Shown in pieces: positions 17,174 to 25,079 of a stretch of 64,000 nt of DNA. Below the pieces are notes generated by a model that did no database searches, was not told where the DNA came from, and saw nothing but the letters and a program-made list of their open reading frames with translations. A program made the position numbers and the translations under genes. Source of the stretch: Alphaproteobacteria bacterium (GTDB lineage: Bacteria > Pseudomonadota > Alphaproteobacteria > Micavibrionales > Micavibrionaceae); NCBI GenBank assembly GCA_020442385.1, contig JAGRKE010000002.1:248001-312000 (forward strand). Reading direction: 5' to 3'. Each line of letters opens with the position of its first letter. Position 1 is the first letter of the stretch.

Positions 17174-19144
17174 TTAAGCGTCGAGATTCACGACTCTGGA
17201 CAGCGCTTCAAGGTCGGTAATACCTTCCAGCACCTTTAGAATGCCATCGTCTTTCATAGTTTTGAAGCCTTTTTTCTTGGCCAGCGCTTTTAAATCGGCT
17301 TTTGACTCGCCTTTGGCCAATAACTCATCCATTTCTTCGTCGAAGCTTAAGATTTCTGCAACCGCGATACGGCCTTTATAGCCTTGGCCGTGACACGCAT
17401 CACACCCGCCCTGCTTGGCTTTGAAAATCTGCGGTGGATTGGATGGATCAACACCCATAATTTCACACTCGCGCTGATCGGGCGTGTGTGGCTGCTTACA
17501 CGATTCACACAAAACACGGGTCAAACGCTGGGCGAATACAGCAATGACGGCCCCAGCCAGCATTCCGGGCTTCAGCCCCAAATCCATGAGACGCGGAATG
17601 GCGCCGAAAGAATCGTTGGTGTGCAGCGTTGTATAAACCTGGTGACCGGTCATTGAGGCTTTCAGCGCCATCTCGGCCGTTGTCTGATCACGGATCTCCC
17701 CGATAAAGATGATATCCGGGTCTTGACGCAGCAGCGCTTTAATTCCGTCGGCAAAATCCAGTACACCTTCGCGCACATGGGTCTGACGGATCATCGGCAA
17801 TGAATATTCCACCGGATCTTCCAATGTCTGAATATTCACTTCTACGTCATTGATTTCATTTAGCATTGAATACAGCGAGGTTGTCTTACCAGAGCCTGTC
17901 GGCCCAGTGACGATGATAATACCTTCCGGGCGCGTTTGTGCGCTCTTGATCTTGGCCATATTCTCTTCGCTAAAGCCCAGCTTTTCCAGCGGCATGATGC
18001 TCGCGCTCTTATCCAGAACACGCAAAACAATGTTCTCTCCATGCACGGTCGGCAATGAAGATACGCGGAAGTCCGCCTCGCGCCCGCCGATATTCAGGTT
18101 AAAGCGGCCATCCTGCGCACTCAACTTGTCGGCAATATTCATGTTCGACATAATCTTGAGGCGCTGCGAGATTCCGCTCCAATGCTGTTTATGCAGAATT
18201 TGCGCGGTATACAGCACACCGTCCACGCGGTAACGCAGGCGGATAAAATTCTCTTCCGGCTCGAAGTGAAGGTCAGACGCGCCGATCTTCACCGCATCAT
18301 AAACCAACGCATTCACCAAACGCACGATCGGGTGTGAAAACGCTTCGCTTTCATCCAGTGTCGTAACGTCTTTTTGATCTTTATCTTCTTCAAGCTCTTT
18401 GAGGATCGCGCTGATGGAACTGGCATATCCATACGCCGCATCAATCGCATCACTCAGTATAGAAGCCGTTGTGACCAACGGCTTAATATGCATGCCCTTT
18501 GGAATGAAACGGCGCAGTGTATCGAGCGCAACCACGTCATATGGATCGGCCATCGCCACCAGAAATTCGGTTTCGCTCATAGAAATCGGCAAAACACTAT
18601 GCTTGGCAGCAACGTCTTTCTTCAAAAGCGCCAACGCCTCACCATCGACGATCGTAAGCTTGGGATCAAACAAATCAAAGCCGGAAGAATCAGCTAAGAA
18701 CGAGGTCAGTTGATCTTCACTGATAAAGCCCAGATCAACTAAAATCTCACCCAGCATCTTGCCGGAAATCTTTTTCTCCTGAATGGCAACGTTGAGCTGA
18801 TCTTCACTGATCAACCCCATAGAAACCATGCGGTCGCCCATGCGCCCCTTGAGGCGCATATCCTTATCTTCGTCGTCATCTTGCGCTTGTAAATTTGTAG
18901 AATAGCTGCGCAAGTCTTTTGACCCCACGCCGCCCTGCTTGTGTTGACGACCGTCATGACGAACAGGCAGGTTCTTGTTCTCACCTTCATCCGCGCGCGC
19001 GTCAGCCTGCGGTTTTTCCGCCTGCTCGATGACCTCGTCATCAACCACGAAGAATTCCACTTCTTCTATGCCGTCATCGCCTTGGGCAACGCTCTCGTGA
19101 ATGTCTTCGTTTCTGTCCATCTCGTCGTTATTATCGTAAGTCAT
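17174..19144 (-). CDS. mshE: Pilus assembly ATPase, GspE/PilB/MshE family
   Basis: Cytoplasmic motor that powers pilus extension. The 656-residue protein has an unusually acidic N-terminal tail (about 1-95), an MshEN region (about 100-240) with two repeats containing GLISEDQL and GFISEDQL, then the ATPase core: Walker A GPTGSGKTT (about 414-422), Asp box LEDPVEYSLP, Walker B IIFIGEIRD, His box MTGHQVYTTLHTND and a CxxC...CxxC zinc site (CESC and CDAC). In MshE the MshEN repeats bind c-di-GMP through an RLG...Q pattern; here the final Gln positions are Lys and Ser, so binding is doubtful. ATG 19144 is preferred over GTG 19153; neither has a strong ribosome-binding site. First gene of the pilus cluster. 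Confidence 0.93.
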   Translation of the reverse strand: MTYDNNDEMDRNEDIHESVAQGDDGIEEVEFFVVDDEVIEQAEKPQADARADEGENKNLPVRHDGRQHKQGGVGSKDLRSYSTNLQAQDDDEDKDMRLKGRMGDRMVSMGLISEDQLNVAIQEKKISGKMLGEILVDLGFISEDQLTSFLADSSGFDLFDPKLTIVDGEALALLKKDVAAKHSVLPISMSETEFLVAMADPYDVVALDTLRRFIPKGMHIKPLVTTASILSDAIDAAYGYASSISAILKELEEDKDQKDVTTLDESEAFSHPIVRLVNALVYDAVKIGASDLHFEPEENFIRLRYRVDGVLYTAQILHKQHWSGISQRLKIMSNMNIADKLSAQDGRFNLNIGGREADFRVSSLPTVHGENIVLRVLDKSASIMPLEKLGFSEENMAKIKSAQTRPEGIIIVTGPTGSGKTTSLYSMLNEINDVEVNIQTLEDPVEYSLPMIRQTHVREGVLDFADGIKALLRQDPDIIFIGEIRDQTTAEMALKASMTGHQVYTTLHTNDSFGAIPRLMDLGLKPGMLAGAVIAVFAQRLTRVLCESCKQPHTPDQRECEIMGVDPSNPPQIFKAKQGGCDACHGQGYKGRIAVAEILSFDEEMDELLAKGESKADLKALAKKKGFKTMKDDGILKVLEGITDLEALSRVVNLDA

Positions 19145-19371
19145 GTGAACCACATGGATTGTTAAAAAATAAGAGTCGTTACTTGAGTGTTAGAAAAAGA
19201 TTACCCGCCCGTTACCCTTATTTTTTACAATATAAAGGTTAACAAATTGATTACATTATGTTTTCATAATATTACGCAGTCCTTAAAAAAGCGCCAGCCC
19301 TCCATATCTTCCCTTTTAAAAAACACCTCCAAAGTATTGTTTTTATTGTGAAAAAGTCTAAAAAAGAAAAA
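19145..19371. other. AT-rich gap between glnII and the pilus cluster
   Basis: About 230 AT-rich bases upstream of the pilus ATPase. A promoter for the cluster is expected here but I could not settle on a convincing -35/-10 pair. No ORF of note. Confidence 0.4.
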
Positions 19372-19392
19372 CGCCCGGCACAAAACCGGGCG
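19360..19392 (-). terminator. Rho-independent terminator of glnII
   Basis: CGCCCGG (19372-19378), loop CACAAAA, CCGGGCG (19386-19392). Read on the minus strand the 7-bp stem is followed by TTTTTCTTTTTT, a strong terminator just after the glnII stop. Confidence 0.85.
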
Positions 19393-19424
19393 CTTTAAAA
19401 AAATTTATTTTTTCGAATAAAAAA

Positions 19425-20537
19425 TTATTCCGCTGCGATGGCGAATTTTGCATCTTCACGCGGCCATGAAGAGAATTTCATGATCGAGTCAGGAATATCA
19501 CAGATGGTTGCCGCAATACGTGCTGCTACCAAATATGGGTCAGCATTCGCGCCTGGACGACGGTCTTCAAAGTAGCCGTAGCCCTTCGCTGCAACAGGAG
19601 CCGGAATACGGATCGAACATCCGCGGTCCGCATCACCCACCTTAAAGGTGTTGATGTCGCAGGTTTCATGACGACCAGTCAGACGCTCGGCCAAGGCTGC
19701 ACCATAAACTTTGATATGGTCCGCATGTTTCTGCCCCAGCTTCTTCGTCGCTTCTTCAATGGCTTTGCGGCCTTTTGATTTATCGCGCGTGTCGTTCGTG
19801 GAAACGTTTGTGTGCATACCCGCACCGTTCCAGTCACCCTTCACAGGCTTGTTGTCCAGAGATACGGTAATGCCGAACTCTTCGCCTACACGGTAGAGCA
19901 ACCAACGGGCAATCCATGTCTGATCACAAATTTTCAGCGCATCCGCAGGCTCTTTCTCATCGCCGCGGAAACCAATCTGGAATTCCCACTGACCGGGCAT
20001 AACTTCGGCGTTAATACCGTAGAACATCAGCTCAGTTGACAAGCACAGCTCGGCATGGGCCTCAACCAATTCACGGCCGAAAATTTCTTCCGCACCGACA
20101 CCGCAGTAATAAGGACCTTGCGGGCCAGGGAAACCTTGCTCGGGCCAGCCCAGCGGCGTGCGGCCTTTAAAGAGTGTGTATTCCTGCTCAAAACCAAGCC
20201 AGATATCCTGCTTGTCGGCACCGGCATCCAGAACTTCGCGCAACTGCGCGCGGGAATTGGATTCGTGTGGTGTGCCGTCGGGATTGAGAACCTCGCACAT
20301 CACAAGATAATTGCCTTCCCCGCGGATCGGGTCTGTGATGTATTCAACAGGCTTGAGCAAACAGTCAGAATCATCGCCTGTCGCCTGATTGGTGGAAGAG
20401 CCGTCAAAGCTCCACTCCGGAAAATCTTCGACAGATTTAATTTTGCTGGAATCAACCACGCGTGCTTTTGAACGCAGATAGCGGGTCGGGACCGCACCAT
20501 CAAGCCAAATATATTCGGCTAAAGTAAAGTTAGACAT
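19425..20537 (-). CDS. glnII: Glutamine synthetase type II
   Basis: ATP-dependent synthesis of glutamine from glutamate and ammonia. At 370 residues and with EYIWLDG near the N-terminus, SFDGSSTNQATGDDSDCLL, GFEQEYTLF, NAEVMPGQWEFQIG and GAGMHTNVST, this is the eukaryote-like GSII, not the 470-residue dodecameric GSI. Such enzymes occur in rhizobia and some other alphaproteobacteria. AAGGA lies about 10 bases before ATG. It is monocistronic, with its own terminator downstream; no sigma-54 promoter could be identified upstream. Confidence 0.96.
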   Translation of the reverse strand: MSNFTLAEYIWLDGAVPTRYLRSKARVVDSSKIKSVEDFPEWSFDGSSTNQATGDDSDCLLKPVEYITDPIRGEGNYLVMCEVLNPDGTPHESNSRAQLREVLDAGADKQDIWLGFEQEYTLFKGRTPLGWPEQGFPGPQGPYYCGVGAEEIFGRELVEAHAELCLSTELMFYGINAEVMPGQWEFQIGFRGDEKEPADALKICDQTWIARWLLYRVGEEFGITVSLDNKPVKGDWNGAGMHTNVSTNDTRDKSKGRKAIEEATKKLGQKHADHIKVYGAALAERLTGRHETCDINTFKVGDADRGCSIRIPAPVAAKGYGYFEDRRPGANADPYLVAARIAATICDIPDSIMKFSSWPREDAKFAIAAE

Positions 20538-20661
20538 TGTGTTTCGTTCCTTGTCTTAAAAAGTAAGTGGGTTTGAATATTTGTGAACGCTAGACATGTT
20601 TTGCCTGCTTTTCAATATACAAAGCGCCTTAAATAACAAAAAAATGCACTGATTATATTTT

Positions 20662-20695
20662 ATTGAGATATTTTCTATTTATTTAATATCTCAAT
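20662..20695. promoter_or_regulatory. Palindromic operator of the toxin-antitoxin module
   Basis: A perfect 11-bp inverted repeat, ATTGAGATATT (20662-20672) and AATATCTCAAT (20685-20695), separated by 12 AT-only or nearly AT-only bases, 16 bases before the toxin start. A -35-like TTGAGA lies in the left arm and AT-rich -10-like sequence in the right arm. This is where a HigA-type antitoxin would bind its own promoter. Confidence 0.65.
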
Positions 20696-20711
20696 TTGAT
20701 ATATTTAACCT

Positions 20712-20951
20712 ATGCAGCTCTTACGATCCGCGCAAAAACAGCTTTTAAAACTGCCCCCTGAAACCGCCGGGGAGCTGATTGATGCCCTGCTCACCTATGA
20801 GAAAAAGCAACGCGGCTATATTAAGTGGCTGGAGGGGCGCCCCGGTTACCGCATCATCATCGGCGCCTATCACGTGGTGTTTGAATTTCTGGAGGCGCAT
20901 AACGAAATTGTCGTTTTGAAAATTCTAAATTCGAAATTCAAGCCGCTTTAA
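20712..20951 (+). CDS. RelE/ParE/HigB-type toxin
   Basis: A 79-residue basic protein with the RelE-superfamily core: helix QKQLLKLPPETAGELIDALL, then the beta strands KWLEGRPGYRIIIGAYHVVF and EIVVLKIL. In this family the toxin cleaves mRNA at the ribosome or inhibits gyrase (ParE); which cannot be told here. The ribosome-binding site is weak. Toxin precedes antitoxin by 19 bases, the HigBA order. It reads away from glnII. Confidence 0.8.
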   Translation: MQLLRSAQKQLLKLPPETAGELIDALLTYEKKQRGYIKWLEGRPGYRIIIGAYHVVFEFLEAHNEIVVLKILNSKFKPL

Positions 20952-20970
20952 TCCAACAAAGGAAATACAA

Positions 20971-21303
20971 ATGGATGTTGATTACGAAATGCTTGGCACT
21001 GAAAAAGTTGTCATCAGCCTGAAAGATTTTGAGATGATGCTCGACATCATCGCCTATGACGAAGCCAAGGCGCGCAAAGAGGAAGCCTTCCCCGCCGCTT
21101 TCGCTGCGCGCCTGATCAAGGGCGAGAACCGGCTCAAGGCGTATCGCACGTACCGCAAACTCTCGCAAGCCGCACTGGCCAAGGCCGCCAGCGTGCCGCA
21201 GGGCCTCATATCAGAAATCGAAACAGGCAAAAAGACCGGCTCGATCAACACCCTCAAGGCGCTGGCGGATGTTTTGAGTATCGAAGTTGACGATTTACTC
21301 TAA
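20971..21303 (+). CDS. XRE-family antitoxin (HigA-like)
   Basis: A 110-residue protein with an N-terminal extension (about 1-45, likely toxin-neutralising) and a helix-turn-helix of the Cro/CI type: AYRTYRKLSQAALAKAASVPQGLISEIETGKKTGSINTLKALADVL in segments at about 57-102. It should bind and inhibit the RelE-like toxin encoded 19 bases upstream and repress the pair through the palindrome at 20662-20695. A ribosome-binding site AAAGGAAA lies before ATG. Confidence 0.85.
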   Translation: MDVDYEMLGTEKVVISLKDFEMMLDIIAYDEAKARKEEAFPAAFAARLIKGENRLKAYRTYRKLSQAALAKAASVPQGLISEIETGKKTGSINTLKALADVLSIEVDDLL

Positions 21304-21407
21304 CCCTCGCCCACCAAAACACGAAAAATCGAAAAAAAGTGAAAATATTTCAAAAAAAGTTTTTTCCATTTTAGCCAAAAAAATACACGTATAAGTTGAT
21401 ATTTTCG

Positions 21408-21416
21408 TGCTATAAT
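21408..21416 (+). promoter_or_regulatory. Extended -10 promoter candidate for the 21570 gene
   Basis: TGCTATAAT matches the extended -10 consensus exactly, about 150 bases before the start of the 334-residue gene. No good -35 is seen, as expected for an extended -10 promoter. A second weaker TATACT lies near 21536. The rest of the 266-base gap (21304-21569) is AT-rich and without clear structure. Confidence 0.45.
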
Positions 21417-21569
21417 AGAATTATGCATAAAAAATGCTCTGGTTTGTAAACACCCGGTTAAGTTTAGTCGGGATTTGATTTGTATTTGCCTAAAATCCAA
21501 TTTAATTTCCATAATTGTTTAACCTTAGTCGCCCTATACTACTTTTGTGTATGACAAAAGGGGGCGAAA

Positions 21570-22574
21570 ATGTCCGCAGAGGCATTCAAACCACAAGACA
21601 GTTTAAAAGGCTTTCTAAGCACGCAGTTCGAAGAACGCGCAGCTGACGATAAGGGCTGGGCCGCAGATCAGAGCCTGAGCCACCGCGAGCAAACCGAAGA
21701 ACACGCCTTTCACTACGGTATGAAGGACGGCGCATCCAGCATCGGCCAAATTTCACGTACGAATGAGAATGAAGAGGCCCGCGACGGCTCCCTGAAAGAT
21801 GGTCAACGCAAGAAGGACGAGACCTATAAGAACATCCTGCGCATGCAGGAGCTGTTGAGCGGTATGGATAGTGACATCTCAGCGTTCGACAAAGATTACA
21901 AAGCATATAAAGACAACGATCGCATCATCCGTGATGGCGTGAAGCTGCTCAAAGACAACAACATCGAAGGCATGATCCTGCTGTTGCAAGAGCAAGGCCG
22001 CTACGAAGACGGGATGAGTAACGATGATATCCGCAACGAAACTATAAAACTCGTTGATGAGAAAATTGATGAGCAACCTAAACTGGTAGAAGCCCTAGAA
22101 AAAAGTCTTCAAAGTTTTGAGGAAAAAATTAAGGGCCTCGACAAAGATTCCCCCGAATATAGGGAATATAAAGAAAAGCTTGATCAAAGACGCGAGCAAT
22201 TAAAAGAGATCGCTGAAAGCAATGATGATCTGGATTACAAAGAAGCCGAGGATTTTATCAGTAACAATAAAAAGTACTCCGTACTTGACGATGAGAGGAA
22301 TTACAACAGAGAAGATGAGGATGTTGCCGTAGAGTTCTCAGATAGCTCAAACGAACTAGACAGCTTGTCTTTAGAATCAAATGATGAACTCGGCCAACTC
22401 GAAATAGACACAAACAGCTCACTCGAGGGCTTTCGGGACGATCTAAAAGGAACACTGGTCGCCAGTTTTAATGACGCGACAAATATCGAGACCACATCAA
22501 ACGAGGTCAACTACGAAGAGAACAACACGGCCACACCAAAAACAGCAATTTCAGTAAGCGTACCGTCGATTTAA
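21570..22574 (+). CDS. Acidic coiled-coil protein of unknown function
   Basis: I do not recognise this 334-residue protein. It has no signal peptide or membrane segment and is very rich in Glu, Asp, Lys, Ser and Asn. The middle (about 85-235) is heptad-like and should be helical or coiled-coil (for example EALEKSLQSFEEKIKGLDKD and YREYKEKLDQRREQLKEIAE). The C-terminal third (240-334) is acidic, Ser/Asn/Thr-rich and probably disordered. A good ribosome-binding site (AAGGGGG, 7 bases before ATG) shows it is a real gene. It runs convergent to the next gene with 9 bases between stops. It could be a structural, scaffold or secreted effector-like protein. Confidence 0.75.
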   Translation: MSAEAFKPQDSLKGFLSTQFEERAADDKGWAADQSLSHREQTEEHAFHYGMKDGASSIGQISRTNENEEARDGSLKDGQRKKDETYKNILRMQELLSGMDSDISAFDKDYKAYKDNDRIIRDGVKLLKDNNIEGMILLLQEQGRYEDGMSNDDIRNETIKLVDEKIDEQPKLVEALEKSLQSFEEKIKGLDKDSPEYREYKEKLDQRREQLKEIAESNDDLDYKEAEDFISNNKKYSVLDDERNYNREDEDVAVEFSDSSNELDSLSLESNDELGQLEIDTNSSLEGFRDDLKGTLVASFNDATNIETTSNEVNYEENNTATPKTAISVSVPSI

Positions 22575-22583
22575 TTGATTTTT

Positions 22584-23171
22584 TTATTTATTTAATGCAA
22601 CGGCAGGCGTCACAGCAGCTGCGTCGCTGGGTGTTTTAGGTGTTGCAGGAACTTTTTGACCTGCCTTAAGCGCATATTGCTTTAGAAACGTGTCGGCATA
22701 ATCTTTCGCGTTCTGCACCGTAAAATACTCCGTTCCACTCTTCAACTTAAAGTCATCTCCGTCCATTAGAAAATGAACAGCGATTTTATTCAGATCGTTA
22801 TTAAATCTATAACGCACAGCTGTTTCGGCATTAAAATCCCTGTTGGGATCTTCGTATATGCCGTGCAAGTCCCAAGCCGCTTGAATAATCTGATCGCGCA
22901 TACTTTCAGGACCGACAACTTGAATAACAAACATGCCCTGTTCATCACGTCCCTCTACTTGGGCAATATTTGAAAAACGCTTCGCCGTAGAGTAATCCGC
23001 CTCTTTTACAGCATCAGGATCTTTATTCTTATTATCCTTATCCGTCACAATTTCCGTGCGTGTGTCGTTAACCGCCAATAGGTTACTATTGTCGTTACTC
23101 TGCGACTGCGCAAATGCGACAGATCCAAACGTGGCCATCAAGCCCAGAGCGTATGTCTTCAAGTTTTTCAT
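22584..23171 (-). CDS. Exported protein of unknown function
   Basis: A 195-residue protein. ATG 23171 is chosen because GAGGA lies about 8 bases upstream and the product then begins with a signal peptide MKNLKTYALGLMATFGSVAFA-QSQ. The mature part has an Asn/Asp/Lys-rich start, then a mixed alpha/beta domain with GMFVIQVVGPESMRDQIIQA and KIAVHFLMDGDDFKLKSG, and an Ala/Pro-rich tail. I do not recognise a family. Tail-to-tail with the acidic coiled-coil gene. Confidence 0.75.
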   Translation of the reverse strand: MKNLKTYALGLMATFGSVAFAQSQSNDNSNLLAVNDTRTEIVTDKDNKNKDPDAVKEADYSTAKRFSNIAQVEGRDEQGMFVIQVVGPESMRDQIIQAAWDLHGIYEDPNRDFNAETAVRYRFNNDLNKIAVHFLMDGDDFKLKSGTEYFTVQNAKDYADTFLKQYALKAGQKVPATPKTPSDAAAVTPAVALNK

Positions 23172-23501
23172 CGGATAAGTCCTCAAAAATTCTGCTCTTT
23201 TATAGCATTTTTTCACATACATATGCAAGGAAAGCTTTGGTGGACACCAAGATATAAGATTTCGATTTAGCTTTGGGAAATAAACACTTGAAATTAAATG
23301 ATAATTTATTGTCAAAATACAGGATCGGGAGGATTGCTTTGCGGCCCGCCCTTACGGGCGTAAAACCGCAAAGTGGCAAACGCTAAATTCCCCCGGATCA
23401 AATCCGGGGTCATTAAGCTTATTGTCGAACCCCTGCTGGCGTCCGCACCCCGTCCAAAGCGCCATTAAAAAAGCCCTCACTATGGAGGGCTTTTTTAATG
23501 G
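23172..23501. other. Gene-free stretch with a cluster of palindromes
   Basis: 330 bases without a gene. It holds a nested hairpin (CTTTGCGG 23337-23344 / CCGCAAAG 23366-23373, with CGCCC/GGGCG inside), an 8-bp stem with 3-base loop (CCCCGGAT 23391-23398 / ATCCGGGG 23402-23409), and the 20-bp inverted repeat next to the tRNA. The CCCCGGAT-CAA-ATCCGGGG element looks like the palindromic intergenic repeats common in alphaproteobacteria. Confidence 0.6.
23391..23409. repeat. Short palindromic repeat (REP-like)
   Basis: CCCCGGAT-CAA-ATCCGGGG: a perfect 8-bp stem with a 3-base loop, GC-rich in AT-rich surroundings and without a T run, so it is not a simple terminator. Family assignment needs a genome-wide count. 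Confidence 0.5.

Positions 23502-23504
<3 letters not shown>
23459..23504 (-). terminator. Terminator of tRNA-Arg within a perfect 20-bp inverted repeat
   Basis: Left arm 23459-23478 and right arm 23485-23504 are exact reverse complements with a 6-base loop (23479-23484). The core GCCCTC/GAGGGC flanked by six A and six T is a strong terminator in both directions. The arm runs into the last 3 bases of the tRNA gene, so its outer part repeats the tRNA 3' end. Confidence 0.85.
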
Positions 23505-23575
<71 letters not shown>

Positions 23576-23597
23576 GCATCGGTAAAAATCGTGGCGG

Positions 23598-23626
23598 ACC
23601 TTACGCCAAAAAATCGTAAGATGCAA
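23598..23626 (-). promoter_or_regulatory. Promoter of tRNA-Arg
   Basis: On the minus strand TTGCAT (-35, 23621-23626), 17 bases, TAAGGT (-10, 23598-23603). The expected start falls about 15 bases before the mature tRNA 5' end at 23575. Confidence 0.55.
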
Positions 23627-23795
23627 GCCTGCCTTGTGTATAAAAAACCCGCCAACATGGATTTCCCCATCCCATATGTGTATATGCTTGACACATAAAG
23701 GTTTTAAAGCGATGCTATTAATCGGGTTAACCTTACGGGCGCATGGCCGCTTTGGCCGCGCACACTCAAAATTTTAAGTACTTAAAACAGATCAC

Positions 23796-24980
23796 ATGAA
23801 GAACATGCCACACACACACGCGCGACTATTTAACGGGCTTTTGGTTTTATCGGGACTGGCCCTTCTCTCCCCCTTGGCGATCTCGCCGGCACAGGCGCAG
23901 GATAAACGCCCTGCCCTGATTATCACCAGCGATCCGCTGCCCACGAATTTGCAGGGTAAGCTCTATGCCAAGCCAACCGTGGCGCGCGATGTTCAGGCCT
24001 ATGAGATTTCCGGACAAAGCTATTACCAGCCTACAGAAACCGTTGTCACCGGCAAGGTGGCCGAACTGCGCAGCGATCTGTCCCTGATTGAAGGCAAGGT
24101 TGAGGGGCTGGCTGATGAGCTGGCATCCCTGCAACGCGCCAATGAAGGTAAAGCTGCCGATTATTATGCCTCTGTCGCGACTGTGAATACGCAGCTGCAA
24201 ACAGGAACAACGCCGGGCAACCCGCGTCTGGTTCAAAAATTGGATAAAGCCGAAGCCACGCTGGAAGACATTTCAAACAGCGTCAACGGCCTGAATGATG
24301 TGGCGCTGAACGCCGCGCAAGTGGCTTCTGAAGCCAGCTTCCTGCTGGAAGAAACCCGCGCGGCCTACACGCTATCCGGCGCGGTCGAAGAAGACCACGT
24401 CGCTCTGGCGCAGTTGGAAGACACCATCAACAACCGTTTGATCTCTATCGAGCGCATCTTGAATAATGTGAATGACGATATCACGCGCACTGCGACCTAT
24501 CTGAATTCGGAGCGTAACAATTTGCGCACCTTGTCACTGGCTGTGGCCAATGGCGATCTCTACGGCAAGAGCTTGGGCAACCGTCCTTTCTCGAGCGCCG
24601 GATCATACCAAGTGGCCTCATCTAACGCTGTGGCCGGTGATGCAAGCTATAACGCAGCCGCTGCGCCTTTGGACAGCCCGCGCCCACTGGTAAAAATCCG
24701 TTTCAATCAGCCGGATGTTGATTACGAACAGCCTGTTTACACAGCTGTGAATGAAGCGCTGGAGCGTTATCCAAACGCGCAGTTCGATCTGGTCGCGGTC
24801 AGCCCGACATCAGGCAATGCCGCCGAAAAAGCAATTGAGAGCACCCGCGCCCGCCGCAATGCCGAGAAGGTTTTAAGAACCATGACACAGCTCGGCCTGT
24901 CGCTGGATCGTGTTGCTCTGTCACAAAGCGAGAGCCCGGACGCACAGTCCAGTGAGGTTCACATCTATATCCGCCCTTAA
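23796..24980 (+). CDS. Exported coiled-coil protein with OmpA-like C-terminal domain
   Basis: A 394-residue protein: signal peptide up to about residue 35 (LLVLSGLALLSPLAISPAQA-Q), a long helical region (about 80-265) with heptad patterns (VAELRSDLSLIEGKVEGLAD; DDITRTATYLNSERNNLRTL), an Ala/Ser-rich linker, and a C-terminal domain (about 295-394) with VKIRFNQPDVDYEQPVYTAV and RARRNAEKVLRTMTQLGLSLD, the pattern of OmpA/MotB peptidoglycan-associating domains. It probably sits in the periplasm or outer membrane and contacts the wall. Expression is probably independent: terminators flank it. Confidence 0.7.
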   Translation: MKNMPHTHARLFNGLLVLSGLALLSPLAISPAQAQDKRPALIITSDPLPTNLQGKLYAKPTVARDVQAYEISGQSYYQPTETVVTGKVAELRSDLSLIEGKVEGLADELASLQRANEGKAADYYASVATVNTQLQTGTTPGNPRLVQKLDKAEATLEDISNSVNGLNDVALNAAQVASEASFLLEETRAAYTLSGAVEEDHVALAQLEDTINNRLISIERILNNVNDDITRTATYLNSERNNLRTLSLAVANGDLYGKSLGNRPFSSAGSYQVASSNAVAGDASYNAAAAPLDSPRPLVKIRFNQPDVDYEQPVYTAVNEALERYPNAQFDLVAVSPTSGNAAEKAIESTRARRNAEKVLRTMTQLGLSLDRVALSQSESPDAQSSEVHIYIRP

Positions 24981-25008
24981 TTAGTGCGTGTGTATGGTTT
25001 AGCGAATT

Positions 25009-25040
25009 AACATTCCTTTCCGCCGGGAAGGAATGTTTTA
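25009..25040 (+). terminator. Terminator after the OmpA-like gene
   Basis: AACATTCCTT (25009-25018) pairs with AAGGAATGTT (25028-25037), extended by two more pairs, followed by a short T run. A 10-12 bp stem. Confidence 0.6.
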
Positions 25041-25079
25041 CTATCAGGCTCCTGCTTCTTTAAGGCTACGGACAATATT

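Noticed and set aside
20538..20650. Sigma-54 (-24/-12) promoter of glnII
   Set aside because: No GG-N10-GC pattern with the right spacing was found on the minus strand.
23424..23460. Possible tRNA fragment (TCGAACCCCTGC...) before the tRNA-Arg terminator
   Set aside because: No matching acceptor or anticodon arms are nearby; it is too short to call a partial tRNA.
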